From contig NZ_LT906473.1 of the NCBI RefSeq assembly GCF_900187295.1, positions 2,790,001 through 2,854,000 of the forward strand: DNA of 64,000 nucleotides. The letters are read 5' to 3'. The notes below the pieces were generated by a model. It was not told the DNA's origin. It did not search any database and saw nothing but the letters and a program-made list of their open reading frames with translations. Each line of letters begins with the position of its first letter. The stretch's first letter is position 1. The DNA is from Corynebacterium cystitidis. GTDB taxonomy: Bacteria > Actinomycetota > Actinomycetes > Mycobacteriales > Mycobacteriaceae. The translations under genes were made by a program, and so were the position numbers. Below are positions 44,819 to 54,026 of this stretch, in pieces.

Positions 44819-46276
44819 ATGGCTTCCAGTGAGGGCGTAGCAAGCTTCGACGACGAAGGCTTTGTGCCACAGCCGGACACCCAGGACAACCGCGGTGAGA
44901 GTCGCAGTTATCGTCGAAAAGCGAACTTCAACCGCCAAGACGAAGGCATGCACGAATACCGTCAACCGCCGCATGACCGGCAGGCGGAGATGGGCGTGCT
45001 GGGCTCAATGCTGCTCAGCCCCAACACTGTGTTGGATGTCATCGAGGAACTGAGTGCTGAGGACTTCTACTTTCCGGCGCACCAGCTGATCTACCAGGCA
45101 ATCATGGACCTGTACGCTTCGGGCAGCGAGATCGATCCGGTGATTGTGGCGGGGCGGTTAGATCGGTTAAATGAGCTGGAGCGTGTTGGTGGAGCCCCCT
45201 ACCTGCACACTCTGATTTCGGAGGTGCCTACAGCGGCGAACGCACGCTACTACGCGGAGATTGTGGCGGAGAAGTCAGTGCTGCGCCAGCTTGTTAATGC
45301 TGGTACACGCGTGGTGCAAATGGGCTATGACGGCACTGAGGGGATGGAGGTTGAGGCCGTGGTGGACATGGCCCAACAGGAAGTGTTTAAAGTGGCTCAG
45401 AATCGGACCACGGAGGACTACCAATCCTTATCGGAGCTGCTTAAGCCCACTGTTGATGAGTTGGCAAAGATTGAGCGTGGCGGTGGTTTGGAGCAGGGCG
45501 TGCCGACGGGTTTCGTGGACCTTGACCGCCTCACCAACGGGCTGCATGCCGGGCAGATGGTGATTATCGCGGCGCGTCCAGGTGTAGGCAAGTCCACACT
45601 CGCGTTGGATTTCATGCGCTCGTGTTCGATCCACAGCGGGAAAACCTCGGCGATTTTCTCGCTGGAAATGTCTGCCACCGAGATTGTCATGCGCTTGCTG
45701 AGTGCTGAGACAGAGATCAAGCTGTCAAGTATGCGCGCCGGCACCATGGAGGAAAGCGACTGGGTAAAGTTGACCAACCGCCTGGAAGAAATCCAGGAGG
45801 CCCCGATCTTCATCGACGATTCCCCGAACTTGACCATGATGGAAATCCGCTCCAAGGCGCGTCGCTTGAAGCAGCAACATGGCCTTGACCTAGTGGTGCT
45901 GGACTACCTGCAGCTGATGAGTTCCGGTAGGAAGGTGGAGTCGCGCCAGCAAGAGGTCTCCGAGTTCTCCCGCCAGATGAAACTTCTGGCCAAAGAACTT
46001 GAGGTTCCCGTGATCGCGATCTCCCAGCTGAACCGTGGCCCCGAAGCTCGCACCGATAAGAAACCGCAGTTGGCTGACTTACGAGAGTCTGGCTCACTCG
46101 AGCAAGACGCCGATATGGTGTTCCTTCTCTACCGCCCAGACTCCCAAGACCGTGACGATGAGCGTGCCGGCGAAGCAGACATTATCGTCGCTAAGCACCG
46201 TGGGGGCCCGATCGACACGATCTCAGTCGCCCACCAGCTGCACTACTCCCGCTTTGTGAATATGGCGCACGGGTGA
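44819..46276 (+). CDS. dnaB: Replicative DNA helicase
   Basis: 485 residues. N-terminal domain: RQAEMGVLGSMLLSPNTVLD and EDFYFPAHQLIYQAIMDLY. RecA-like C-domain: Walker A IIAARPGVGKSTLALDFM, Walker B DLVVLDYLQLMSSGRK, motif H4 and the tail QLNRGPEARTDKKPQLADLR, EQDADMVFLLYRPD. No intein. The ATG at 44819 follows AGGAGG by ten bases. The first 45 residues are charged and variable. It is preceded by three DnaA boxes, and its stop lies inside a hairpin. Confidence 0.97.
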   Translation: MASSEGVASFDDEGFVPQPDTQDNRGESRSYRRKANFNRQDEGMHEYRQPPHDRQAEMGVLGSMLLSPNTVLDVIEELSAEDFYFPAHQLIYQAIMDLYASGSEIDPVIVAGRLDRLNELERVGGAPYLHTLISEVPTAANARYYAEIVAEKSVLRQLVNAGTRVVQMGYDGTEGMEVEAVVDMAQQEVFKVAQNRTTEDYQSLSELLKPTVDELAKIERGGGLEQGVPTGFVDLDRLTNGLHAGQMVIIAARPGVGKSTLALDFMRSCSIHSGKTSAIFSLEMSATEIVMRLLSAETEIKLSSMRAGTMEESDWVKLTNRLEEIQEAPIFIDDSPNLTMMEIRSKARRLKQQHGLDLVVLDYLQLMSSGRKVESRQQEVSEFSRQMKLLAKELEVPVIAISQLNRGPEARTDKKPQLADLRESGSLEQDADMVFLLYRPDSQDRDDERAGEADIIVAKHRGGPIDTISVAHQLHYSRFVNMAHG

Positions 46277-46322
46277 CGGCTGCGCCGTCACGGCGGAGGA
46301 GAAACCGGCTGCGCCGTCACGG
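46273..46322 (+). terminator. Hairpin and direct repeat at the dnaB stop
   Basis: GTGACGGC-TGC-GCCGTCAC (46273-46291) contains the stop codon TGA. The 17-base block CGGCTGCGCCGTCACGG occurs twice (46277-46293 and 46306-46322), giving two alternative hairpins. Confidence 0.6.
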
Positions 46323-46499
46323 GGGTAGTGTCGCACATCACAAGCGTACCCCCTTGTGTGATCGGTGCACGTATGAAAGCCCTGAAAAGACCAGACCAGA
46401 GGGACCTATCAATTTCGCGATTGAGTTAGGTTTGGCTTACCAACGGTGACAAGCTGCGGAAATCACCCTAAAGTGAGGGCAAACAGAAAGGAGCCAGTC

Positions 46500-46703
46500 G
46501 TGACCAGCCGATCCATTGACAATGCATACCCAGCCTGCGCGGCGACTGTGGCACGTCTTGATAACTCCATCATGGTTGCCCGCACCGACGCGTCCACCAT
46601 GTTGCTCAACATGCCACGTTCGATCGACGAGCTTTCCCAAGCCACGCAGGACCAGGGATTTTTCTCGAAGTTGAAGAGTCTTTTCACGCAATTTATGCGC
46701 TGA
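46500..46703 (+). CDS. Small hypothetical protein
   Basis: 67 residues, starting GTG with AAAGGAG seven bases upstream. Sequence MTSRSIDNAYPACAATVARL and NMPRSIDELSQATQDQGFFS, ending KLKSLFTQFMR: amphipathic helices, no TM segment and no motif I recognise. A strong terminator follows. Confidence 0.6.
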   Translation: MTSRSIDNAYPACAATVARLDNSIMVARTDASTMLLNMPRSIDELSQATQDQGFFSKLKSLFTQFMR

Positions 46704-46716
46704 AAACTTACACACA

Positions 46717-46758
46717 ATTAGTCGCGGGGCGGGAACAATCATCCGCCCCGCGACTAAT
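46717..46758. terminator. Bidirectional terminator
   Basis: Perfect 16-base arms ATTAGTCGCGGGGCGG and CCGCCCCGCGACTAAT with a ten-base loop, between the small gene (+) and the NiaP-like gene (-), whose stop lies inside the right arm. Confidence 0.9.
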
Positions 46759-48094
46759 CTAGCATCTTGCCGCGCTGTTCTGGCAGGGTAAAGGCGGCTA
46801 CCGCTGCGATCATAAAAGCGGAGGCGAACACCGCAAACACAGCCGCTTGATTACCAAAAGCCAAAAGCGGCGGAACGATCAACGGTGCCAAGATCGAGCC
46901 GATGCGGCCAAAAGCTGCTGCTGCCCCTGTACCGGTGGCGCGGATGGCGGTGGGGTAGAGCTCCGGGCCAATCGCGTAAAGCGCTCCCCACGCACCCAAA
47001 TTGAAAAAGGAGAGCAGACAACCGGCCGCGATGATCTGCCATTCCGCGGTGGCCAACCCGTACAGCCCTGCGCTGACAGCGGAACCTACGAGGAACACGG
47101 ACAGTGTCACGCGCCGGCCCCACACCTCAATCAACCAACCTGCCATCGCATATCCCGGGAGCTGCGCCAGGGTAATTATCAAGGTGAATGTAAAGGAGCG
47201 CACCAGGGTGAAACCCTGGTCTACCAGCAAGGAGGGAATCCAGGTGAAGGCTCCGTAGTAGGCGAGCGATACCCCGAACCACACGATCCACAAAGCCAGC
47301 GTGCGTTTCCTCATGTCGCGGCCCCACATGCCGCCGGTGAGGTGTTCTTCTGTTTGGGCAGTGGTGAGCGGGTCATAGTAGGCCGGATCCACGTCCTTTT
47401 CAAAGGAGCGCACCACTTCCTCGGCCTCGTCGTAACGCCCCTTCTGCTCCAAAAAGCGCACGGATTCTGGCATCTTCATGCGCACATAAAGCGCATACAG
47501 GGCGGGGACGGCGCCCAGGGCAAGGCCCCAGCGCCACCCATTTTCGCCTTCTGCGACTACGAAAGTGCCGATCACCGCCGCCAGAATCCAGCCAACCGCC
47601 CAGAATGCTTCAAGCCACACCACCATGCGGCCGCGCACTTTGCGCGGGGCAAACTCGCTAACCAACGTAGAGGCCACGGGAAGTTCAGCTCCCAAACCTA
47701 AGCCGGTAAGAAAGCGGAACACCAGCAGCACCGCCACAGAGACGGCCAAGGCCGAGGCGCCAGTGGCCAGGCCGTAGACCAGCAGTGTTAGGGCAAAAAC
47801 TTGGCGGCGCCCGATCTTGTCTGCAAGTAATCCGCCCAGACTTGCACCAATCGCCATGCCAATAAAACCAACTGAGGCAATCCAGCTCGTGGTGGTTTTA
47901 TCAAGGTCCCAATGGATGGCAAGGGCTGCGATCACGAAAGAGACCAGCCCCACGTCCATCGCGTCGAGTGCCCAGCCAATTCCGGAGCCGACCAGCAGCT
48001 TCCGGTGCTTAGGGGTGACGGGCAGGCGGTCAAGCCGTTCAGCGCGCGTCAGGCCCTGTTCGTTGGCCAGGCCCTGTTCTTTTGTGGTAGTCAC
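46754..48094 (-). CDS. MFS transporter, NiaP-like (nicotinate/aromatic acid type)
   Basis: 446 residues, about twelve helices. Features are GSGIGWALDAMDVGLVSFVI in TM1, LLADKIGRRQVFAL (motif A), RFLTGLGLGAELPVASTLVS, EFAPRKVRGRMVVWLEAFWA, MPESVRFLEQKGRY, and TM7-8 text SLAYYGAFTWIPSLLVDQGF that resembles NiaP niacin carriers. The substrate could also be another small aromatic acid. The N-terminus repeats Glu-Gln-Gly-Leu from a duplicated 12-base block. Confidence 0.85.
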   Translation of the reverse strand: MTTTKEQGLANEQGLTRAERLDRLPVTPKHRKLLVGSGIGWALDAMDVGLVSFVIAALAIHWDLDKTTTSWIASVGFIGMAIGASLGGLLADKIGRRQVFALTLLVYGLATGASALAVSVAVLLVFRFLTGLGLGAELPVASTLVSEFAPRKVRGRMVVWLEAFWAVGWILAAVIGTFVVAEGENGWRWGLALGAVPALYALYVRMKMPESVRFLEQKGRYDEAEEVVRSFEKDVDPAYYDPLTTAQTEEHLTGGMWGRDMRKRTLALWIVWFGVSLAYYGAFTWIPSLLVDQGFTLVRSFTFTLIITLAQLPGYAMAGWLIEVWGRRVTLSVFLVGSAVSAGLYGLATAEWQIIAAGCLLSFFNLGAWGALYAIGPELYPTAIRATGTGAAAAFGRIGSILAPLIVPPLLAFGNQAAVFAVFASAFMIAAVAAFTLPEQRGKMLD

Positions 48095-48230
48095 GCCTCA
48101 CACTATAGGGCCCGGCACTCATAAAACGTGCTTCAAAGCAACAAGTTTCCACATCCACACAGTTCCCTGATCGACGGCATCCTGGCCGAACCCAAGGCCG
48201 TGAGGTCCAGGACGTGTCTAAGACAGGCGT

Positions 48231-50585
48231 TCAGTATGAGGACCTGAATCTGCGCAGGCGCAGCGAATTGCTCACCACAAATACGGAGCTAAACGCCATC
48301 GCGATACCGGCGAGCATCGGGTTGAGCAAGCCCAACGCTGCTACCGGGATAAGCACCACATTGTAGGCGAATGCCCAGAACAAGTTGCCTTTGATTGTGC
48401 CGAGGGTTTTCCGGGAAAGGCGGATGGCATCAACGGCGCTGCGCAGGTCATTGTTCATCAGGGTGATGTCTGAAGCTTCGATGGCTACGTCGGTTCCGGC
48501 ACCCATCGCAAGGCCAAGATCGGCGGTGGCCAAGGCAGCTGCATCATTGACCCCATCACCGACCATGGCCACGTGTTTGCCTTCGCCCTGGAGACGGCGC
48601 ACAACGTTGACCTTATCTTCCGGTATGACCTCAGCGATCACATTCTGGGCCGCCACACCGACCTCCGCCGCGACGGCTTCGGCAGCGCCCCGGTTATCGC
48701 CGGTCAGAAGGTAGGGGGTCAGCCCTAGCTCCTGAAAGTGGTGGACTGCCTCTGCGGAGGTGTCTTTGATGGTGTCACGTACGGTGATGGTGCCGATCGC
48801 CTCGTCGTTACGCGTCACGACGACTGGCGTGCCACCCGCCTGTTGTGCCTGATCAAAGGCCTGCTGCAGTTTACCGAGTGGCGCAGCGGGGCGGCCAACC
48901 ACGATGCGGTCCTCGCCGACCATGCCGGATACTCCAACACCTGGCTCGTTCTGGAAACTGGTCGCCGTCAGTTCCTCCGCCGGTTCCATCGAGGAACGAG
49001 TTGACTGAGACGCACGCACGATCGCCTGTGCTATCGGGTGTTCGGAGCCTGCCTCGATGGTGGCAGCAAGAGCCAATACTTCTTCGTTTGTGCAGCCTTC
49101 TGCGGCGGCGATGTGGGTTACGTTCATCTCACCGGAGGTGACGGTGCCGGTCTTGTCCAGCACGATGGTGTCTGCCTGACGGGTAGATTCAAGGATTTCG
49201 GGTCCTTTAATCAATAGGCCCATTTGGGCGCCGCGGCCGGTGCCCACCAGAATAGCGGTCGGCGTTGCCAAGCCGAGAGCACATGGGCAGGCGATGATCA
49301 GCACTGCGACAGCGGCGGTGAACGCGTGGGCCAGTTCGTGGCCCACCAGCAAGTGGCCGATCAGCGTGAGGATCGCGATGATAATCACGACTGGGACGAA
49401 GATCGCTGAGATGCGGTCTACGAGTCGCTCCACCGGGGCCTTACCGGCCTGCGCGTCTGACACCAGCTTGGCCATCTGGCTCAACGTAGTCTCGGCGCCA
49501 ACACGCGTAGCCTCCACGATGAGCCGGCCCGAGGTATTCAAGGTGGCACCGGTGACGGTGTCATCGGCCGTGACCTCCACGGGTACGGACTCGCCGGTGA
49601 GCATGGACTCGTCGACAGCAGAGCTGCCGTCGACCACGTGCCCATCGGTGGCGATCTTCTCACCCGGGCGCACGATAAACCGATCGCCTACCTGCAGCTG
49701 CGCAATCGGGACGCGTACCTCAGCGCCATCGCGGATCACTGCAGCGTCCTTGGCACCCATGTTCAACAAGTCACGCAGGGCTTCCGACGAATGCCCCTTC
49801 GCTTTCGTCTCAAACCAACGTCCCAGCAACAGGAAAGTAATCACCACTGCGGTGGTTTCCAAGTAGATCTCATCCATGCTGGTATCCGACGGCAGCAAGC
49901 TCATCTCCATGGTCATGCCCGTTACACCCGCGTTACCGAAGAACAACGCGTAAATACTCCACCAATACGCCGCCGAAGTACCCAGCGTGATCAAAGTATC
50001 CATGGTTGTTGCACCGTGCTTCAGGTTTGCCCAGGTTGCGCGGTGAAACGGCTCGCCGCCGTTGACATACACCAGCGTGGTCATCACAAGCACCGCCCAC
50101 TGCCAGTAGGTGAACTGCAGTGCCGGAATCATGGAGATCAGCATGATCGGCACAGTAAGAATCGCCGAGGAGATCAGCTTCGATTTTAGGCGGTCGGCTT
50201 CGTCGTTACGTGCGCTGTCAATCCGGTCCTGTGCACTTAACGACGATGGGCTGCCGCTCACTGTGCTTCCGGCACCAGTACTTCCGCCCTCGTCGTTCCC
50301 GGCCACTGCTGCGTCGGAGTTATCGTCGGCAAGCGTAAATGCGTCGTAACCAGCACCTTTCACCACATCAATGAGGTGGGTTTTGTCAACCTTAGCGGGA
50401 TCGTACTTAATGGTAGCCGTTTCGGTGGAGAAGTTCACCGAGGCATCCACTCCGTCAACCTTGTTCAACTTGCGTTGCACACGGTTCGAGCACGAGGTGC
50501 ACGTCATGCCAGTAACGCCGAGATCGATCTGCGCCAGGGTGACTGGTGCTGTTATCGGCGCGTCGGTGGTTTCGGGGTTGTTCAT
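48231..50585 (-). CDS. Copper-translocating P1B-type ATPase
   Basis: 784 residues. An N-terminal HMA domain with GMTCTSC (about residues 26-32), eight helices, the metal-path motif [16 protein letters not shown], phosphorylation motif [21 protein letters not shown], and C-terminal [20 protein letters not shown]. The CPC and the NMLA/GAFNA-type end ([12 protein letters not shown]) indicate Cu(I) export. It is the second gene after a CopZ-type chaperone (28-base gap), under a CsoR-like operator. Confidence 0.95.
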   Translation of the reverse strand: MNNPETTDAPITAPVTLAQIDLGVTGMTCTSCSNRVQRKLNKVDGVDASVNFSTETATIKYDPAKVDKTHLIDVVKGAGYDAFTLADDNSDAAVAGNDEGGSTGAGSTVSGSPSSLSAQDRIDSARNDEADRLKSKLISSAILTVPIMLISMIPALQFTYWQWAVLVMTTLVYVNGGEPFHRATWANLKHGATTMDTLITLGTSAAYWWSIYALFFGNAGVTGMTMEMSLLPSDTSMDEIYLETTAVVITFLLLGRWFETKAKGHSSEALRDLLNMGAKDAAVIRDGAEVRVPIAQLQVGDRFIVRPGEKIATDGHVVDGSSAVDESMLTGESVPVEVTADDTVTGATLNTSGRLIVEATRVGAETTLSQMAKLVSDAQAGKAPVERLVDRISAIFVPVVIIIAILTLIGHLLVGHELAHAFTAAVAVLIIACPCALGLATPTAILVGTGRGAQMGLLIKGPEILESTRQADTIVLDKTGTVTSGEMNVTHIAAAEGCTNEEVLALAATIEAGSEHPIAQAIVRASQSTRSSMEPAEELTATSFQNEPGVGVSGMVGEDRIVVGRPAAPLGKLQQAFDQAQQAGGTPVVVTRNDEAIGTITVRDTIKDTSAEAVHHFQELGLTPYLLTGDNRGAAEAVAAEVGVAAQNVIAEVIPEDKVNVVRRLQGEGKHVAMVGDGVNDAAALATADLGLAMGAGTDVAIEASDITLMNNDLRSAVDAIRLSRKTLGTIKGNLFWAFAYNVVLIPVAALGLLNPMLAGIAMAFSSVFVVSNSLRLRRFRSSY

Positions 50586-50613
50586 CGGGTTTCTTCCTTC
50601 CCGTTTCCGCGCG

Positions 50614-50814
50614 CTACTTCAGGGCGTAGCCTGCTTCCTCAACGGCAGCTGCGACCTGATCGTCGGTGAAGTTCTCGCCGGTGACGGAAACAGCGCCGGT
50701 GGTGTGATCAGCAGTAACAGCAGTAACTCCGCTGATTTCGCCGACCTCTTCCTTCACGCTAGCTTCGCAGTGTCCGCAGGTCATGCCTTCGACGGTGTAG
50801 TTCTTCACAGCCAT
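50614..50814 (-). CDS. copZ: CopZ-type copper chaperone (HMA domain)
   Basis: 66 residues, one HMA domain with [17 protein letters not shown] (CxxC). It passes Cu(I) to the ATPase encoded just downstream. AAAGGA lies upstream of the ATG. First gene of the copper operon. Confidence 0.93.
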   Translation of the reverse strand: MAVKNYTVEGMTCGHCEASVKEEVGEISGVTAVTADHTTGAVSVTGENFTDDQVAAAVEEAGYALK

Positions 50815-50848
50815 GATAAATCCTTTCGTCAGAGTAGATGAACCTGAC

Positions 50849-50875
50849 TTTATACCCCTAGGGGGTAAGCGTCAA
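50849..50875 (-). promoter_or_regulatory. CsoR-like operator within the copper operon promoter
   Basis: On the minus strand TTGACG (50875-50870) and TATAAA (50854-50849) flank TACCCCCTAGGGGTA, the inverted repeat typical of CsoR-type copper repressors. Placing the operator between -35 and -10 would give copper-inducible expression. The csoR gene is not in this window. Confidence 0.75.
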
Positions 50876-50946
50876 TGGCGGGATGACGACGAAAACGGCC
50901 GGACCGACACAAATGGCCGGACCGGGGCGACGGCCACGCCGAGGCG

Positions 50947-51408
50947 CTACCCTTGCTGATGTCCTGACATGATCGAGATGCGGTTGTAGGTATTTATCAG
51001 GATGATCGCCCACTCCAGCGCAGCAAGTTGCTCTTCAGTGAAGACCTCCCTAGCCTTGCGCGCGGCGTCCAAATGGCGGTTACCGTGAGGTAAAAGAGTA
51101 ATTTCTTCTGCCAGCTCAAGGGCTGCGCATTCCTCCTTAGCAAAGTATCCGGGTTGCTCACGCCACGCCGCCAAAACGTCAAGTTTGGCCTGCTCAACAC
51201 CAGCGTCACGCGCGCCGGAGGCGTGTGTGACCAAGCAGAGGGCACAGCCGTTTAACTGGCTAACGCGGACGTTCACTAATTCGACGAGTCCTCCTGGCAG
51301 TTCCACCTCTTCAAAAGTGCGGAGCAATTGTCCGATCACCTTGCCCTGGGCTTTGAAGATTTCAGGGAAGACCTCGACTAGATCGGGGACATTTTTTGAC
51401 TCATTCAT
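50947..51408 (-). CDS. AhpD/carboxymuconolactone-decarboxylase-like protein
   Basis: 153 residues. The signature is QLNGCALCLVTHASGARDAG, with C-x2-C followed by His, i.e. the redox-active alkylhydroperoxidase D-type pair. It lies in a helical bundle with WAIILINTYNRISI at the C-terminus. Probably a peroxidase or thiol-redox protein. Its ATG overlaps the stop of the upstream pirin remnant (ATGA). Confidence 0.88.
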   Translation of the reverse strand: MNESKNVPDLVEVFPEIFKAQGKVIGQLLRTFEEVELPGGLVELVNVRVSQLNGCALCLVTHASGARDAGVEQAKLDVLAAWREQPGYFAKEECAALELAEEITLLPHGNRHLDAARKAREVFTEEQLAALEWAIILINTYNRISIMSGHQQG

Positions 51409-52276
51409 GATTCAATCCTCATTTCTGGGCGGGCGACGGGTTCAGGATTCACACGTGGCCTAAGCCGCGAGTTCGGGAAAGTTGGCGCAGGTAGGCGGGC
51501 CAATCCGTCGGGATCGTGGGAGATATAGCCATGTGTTTCGCCGAAGCGCTCACTGTGCTCCTCCCACTCACGACGGTACTGGGCCACCTCGTCATGGGTG
51601 CGGCCGATGAAGTTCCACCACATCACAATATCTTCGGCAAACGGTTCGCCGCCGATGAAAATTACGCGTGCCGACGCGTCACCTGGATTGTGCAGCGTCA
51701 GCTGTGTTTCACCAACACCTGTGTAAGCAAGCTCACGACGATTGACTGTCACACCTTCCAGCTCTACGGGGCCCTCGTCGACAAGCAACCCGTGTTCAAA
51801 GGTTGGATCCACATCGATGTGTACCGTCGCGCCGGGCTGAAGCCTGATTTCTGCGCCGACCAGCGGAGTAAAGGTAGGGATCGGCGAGGTCTGCCCAAAT
51901 AGTGAACCCATGAAAACTAGCGCGCGGGCGCCGTCGAGTTCGACAAACTCGGGGGCGTAGTGGTCGAAGTGGCGCTGGCCGTGGCGGGCCGAGTCCGGCA
52001 GAACGGTCCACAGCTGCACGCCATGCAGCACGGTGGTGGACTGAGTGGACACCTCAGAGTGGCAAATGCCGGCACCGGCTGTCATGAGATTGACCTCGCC
52101 GGGCAGAACAACTGCGTGATTGTCACCGGAATCGTGGTGTGTGATGTTGCCCGCGAAAAGCCAGGACACGGTCTGAAGCCCGGTGTGCGGGTGCGGTACA
52201 CGGTCATGGCGCGTGGCCCGCCGAGAGGAACCTCACGGGCGGTGATGATTTCTACTCCCGCTACGGTAGTGGACAT
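51405..52276 (-). pseudogene. Pirin family protein with an internal deletion
   Basis: The normal N-terminus is present from 52276 (STTVAGVEIITAREVPLGGP, then RAMTVY). The frame then jumps directly to PHPHTGLQTVSWLFAG in another frame. About 35 residues that pirins carry between them (RTLP...WCFxDHYGP...) are missing. The remainder to 51405 is intact (AGAGICHSEVS, the HxxxxxxE metal site, and the C-terminal cupin). The metal-binding PHPH lies right after the deletion. A shorter protein from an internal GTG is conceivable, but the N-terminal cupin is damaged. Confidence 0.75.
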
Positions 52277-52305
52277 GTCACATAGTGTACGTGAGGTTCA
52301 CGGCG

Positions 52306-52509
52306 TTATTCCTCGAGAAGTGAAAACCCTGCGGCTTCAACGGCGTCGCGGACGTGTTCGTCGGAGATCGCATGCCCGTCCACTGTTATATGGCCGGTTT
52401 CCACCTCGATGTCCACTCCTTGAAATCCGGGGATCTGGGCGATCTCGGCCTCAAGCTTTTCTGCATCTGCGGATGTTTCAAGCCCTTCCACACTGTAATT
52501 TTTGGTCAC
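52306..52509 (-). CDS. HMA-fold protein without metal-binding cysteines
   Basis: 67 residues, GTG start with AAGGAG eight bases upstream. The ferredoxin-like HMA pattern is complete (YSVEGLETSADAEKLEAEIA, then VDIEVETGHITVDGHA and DAVEAAGFSLLEE), but the metal loop, M-T-C-G-H-C in the CopZ protein 1.8 kb away, reads L-E-T-S-A-D. It cannot bind Cu(I) in the usual way. It is divergent from thioredoxin, with a 95-base gap between starts. Role unknown. Confidence 0.8.
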   Translation of the reverse strand: MTKNYSVEGLETSADAEKLEAEIAQIPGFQGVDIEVETGHITVDGHAISDEHVRDAVEAAGFSLLEE

Positions 52510-52604
52510 TGCGATCACTCCTTGAAAATTAACGGTGCGGGAATATCTTGGCTCCAGGTATCGTTGGGGCCTATAAGTAAAGACTACAAAATTAGGGAGA
52601 CAAA

Positions 52605-52973
52605 ATGGCAACGATTGATTTAAACGAAGAAAACTTCGAGCAGACCGTGACTCAGGACGGCATAGTCTTCGTCGACCCGTGGGCTGACTGGTGCGGGCCA
52701 TGCAAGCAGTTCGCGCCAACTTTTGAGAAGGCCTCGGAGGCGCATCCCGACGTCACCTTCGCGAAAGTGGATACAGAGGAAAACCAGCAGCTTGCCGCAG
52801 CTCTTCAGGTTCAGGCCATCCCAACTTTGATGGCGTTTCGCGACGGCATCCTCGTTTATCGCGAGGCCGGCGCGCTGCCGCCAAAGGCGTTCGATGATCT
52901 CATCGGCCAGGTTAAGGCCCTTGACATGGATGACGTCCGCCGCCAAGTGGAGGAGCAGAATCGGCAGCAGTAA
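52605..52973 (+). CDS. Thioredoxin
   Basis: 122 residues. Active site DPWADWCGPCKQFAPTFEKA (W-C-G-P-C), cis-Pro in VQAIPTLMAFRDG, and a 12-residue Gln/Glu-rich C-terminal extension. Cytoplasmic disulfide reductase. Divergent from the HMA-fold protein; no thioredoxin reductase adjacent. Confidence 0.93.
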   Translation: MATIDLNEENFEQTVTQDGIVFVDPWADWCGPCKQFAPTFEKASEAHPDVTFAKVDTEENQQLAAALQVQAIPTLMAFRDGILVYREAGALPPKAFDDLIGQVKALDMDDVRRQVEEQNRQQ

Positions 52974-52992
52974 TGCCCGCATCTTTCTGCAT

Positions 52993-53019
52993 AATCCACC
53001 CCCGCTTAGGGGGTGGATT
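52993..53019 (+). terminator. Terminator after thioredoxin
   Basis: Arms AATCCACCCCC and GGGGGTGGATT with a GCTTA loop, followed by TTTG. Confidence 0.85.
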
Positions 53020-53162
53020 TTGGCATGTCCGGTGTCTTCATCGGGTGTGGTTGCTTAGCGACGATCATGTGGGGGCTGCGGTTTACGGCGAGAATGGGTG
53101 GAAAACCGTAAACTGAATGCCATTAACTGTGAACCTTAAATTAGTAGGAGTGATGAACGCTC

Positions 53163-53948
53163 ATGGCTAAGAACCCGTTGAGCAAGGGCTGGAAGTACTT
53201 GATGGCATCTTTCGATCAGAAGATCGACGAGAACGCTGATCCAAAGGTGCAGATTCAGCAGGCTGTCAACGCCGCGAAAGAGCAGCATCAACAGATTGCC
53301 CAGCAGGCAGCGAGTGTCATCGGAAATAAAAAGCAGCTGGAAATGCAGCTGGATCGCCTCCAGAAGTCTCAGGCGGACCACCAACAAAAGACTCGCACTG
53401 CTTTGCAGGCTGCGGATGAGGCTGCAGCCGCAGGCGACACTGAAAAGGCTGCGCAGTTCAATAACTCCGCTGAAGTTTTTGCTTCACAGCTAGTGTCTAT
53501 AGAGCAGGAGCTGGAAAACACTAAGCAGCTATATGCGGCGGCAGAACAGGCAGCGGCGCAGGCGGAGCAGCAGCAGAAGGAGTCTGAGGCACGGCTGCAG
53601 GGGCAGTTGGCCGAGGTGGATAAGCTGATGGCGCAGGCTGATCAGGCCGAAATGCAGGAGAAAACTGTTGAGGCGATGGATACGATTGGCCAGTTCAACT
53701 CTGATGATTCAGTTCCTACCCTTGATGGTGTGCGCGACAAGATTGAGCGTCGTTACGCGGATGCGTTGGGGCAGCAAGAGCTGATGGGTAATACGGTGAA
53801 TGACCGGATAGCGGAGATCACTGCGACCGGAACCGACATGAAGGCAGCCGCGAAGCTTGATGAGATTCGTGCGTCAATGAAAAGCGCTGGAGAGCTGACT
53901 TCTGGTACCACAACGGATCCTGCAACGGATACTGACGGCACCAAGTAA
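53163..53948 (+). CDS. PspA/IM30 family envelope-stress protein
   Basis: 261 residues, almost wholly coiled-coil. KGWKYLMASFDQKIDENADP, VQIQQAVNAAKEQHQQIAQQ and later KQLEMQLDRLQKSQADHQQK are family features. PspA oligomers protect the inner membrane. The C-terminus (SGTTTDPATDTDG) is a short Thr/Asp-rich tail. AGGAG lies 13 bases upstream. Confidence 0.9.
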   Translation: MAKNPLSKGWKYLMASFDQKIDENADPKVQIQQAVNAAKEQHQQIAQQAASVIGNKKQLEMQLDRLQKSQADHQQKTRTALQAADEAAAAGDTEKAAQFNNSAEVFASQLVSIEQELENTKQLYAAAEQAAAQAEQQQKESEARLQGQLAEVDKLMAQADQAEMQEKTVEAMDTIGQFNSDDSVPTLDGVRDKIERRYADALGQQELMGNTVNDRIAEITATGTDMKAAAKLDEIRASMKSAGELTSGTTTDPATDTDGTK

Positions 53949-53978
53949 TCTGGTTTTCCGTCACCCCACGATAAAACA

Positions 53979-54003
53979 GCCTCCTTGCCCAGGGCAGGGA
54001 GGC
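53979..54003. terminator. Hairpin between pspA-like and NYN genes
   Basis: GCCTCCTTGCCC and GGGCAGGGAGGC pair at 11 of 12 positions. It sits between convergent genes and probably serves both. Confidence 0.65.
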
Positions 54004-54026
54004 CGTTGTGTGCTGTCGAGAAAAAC

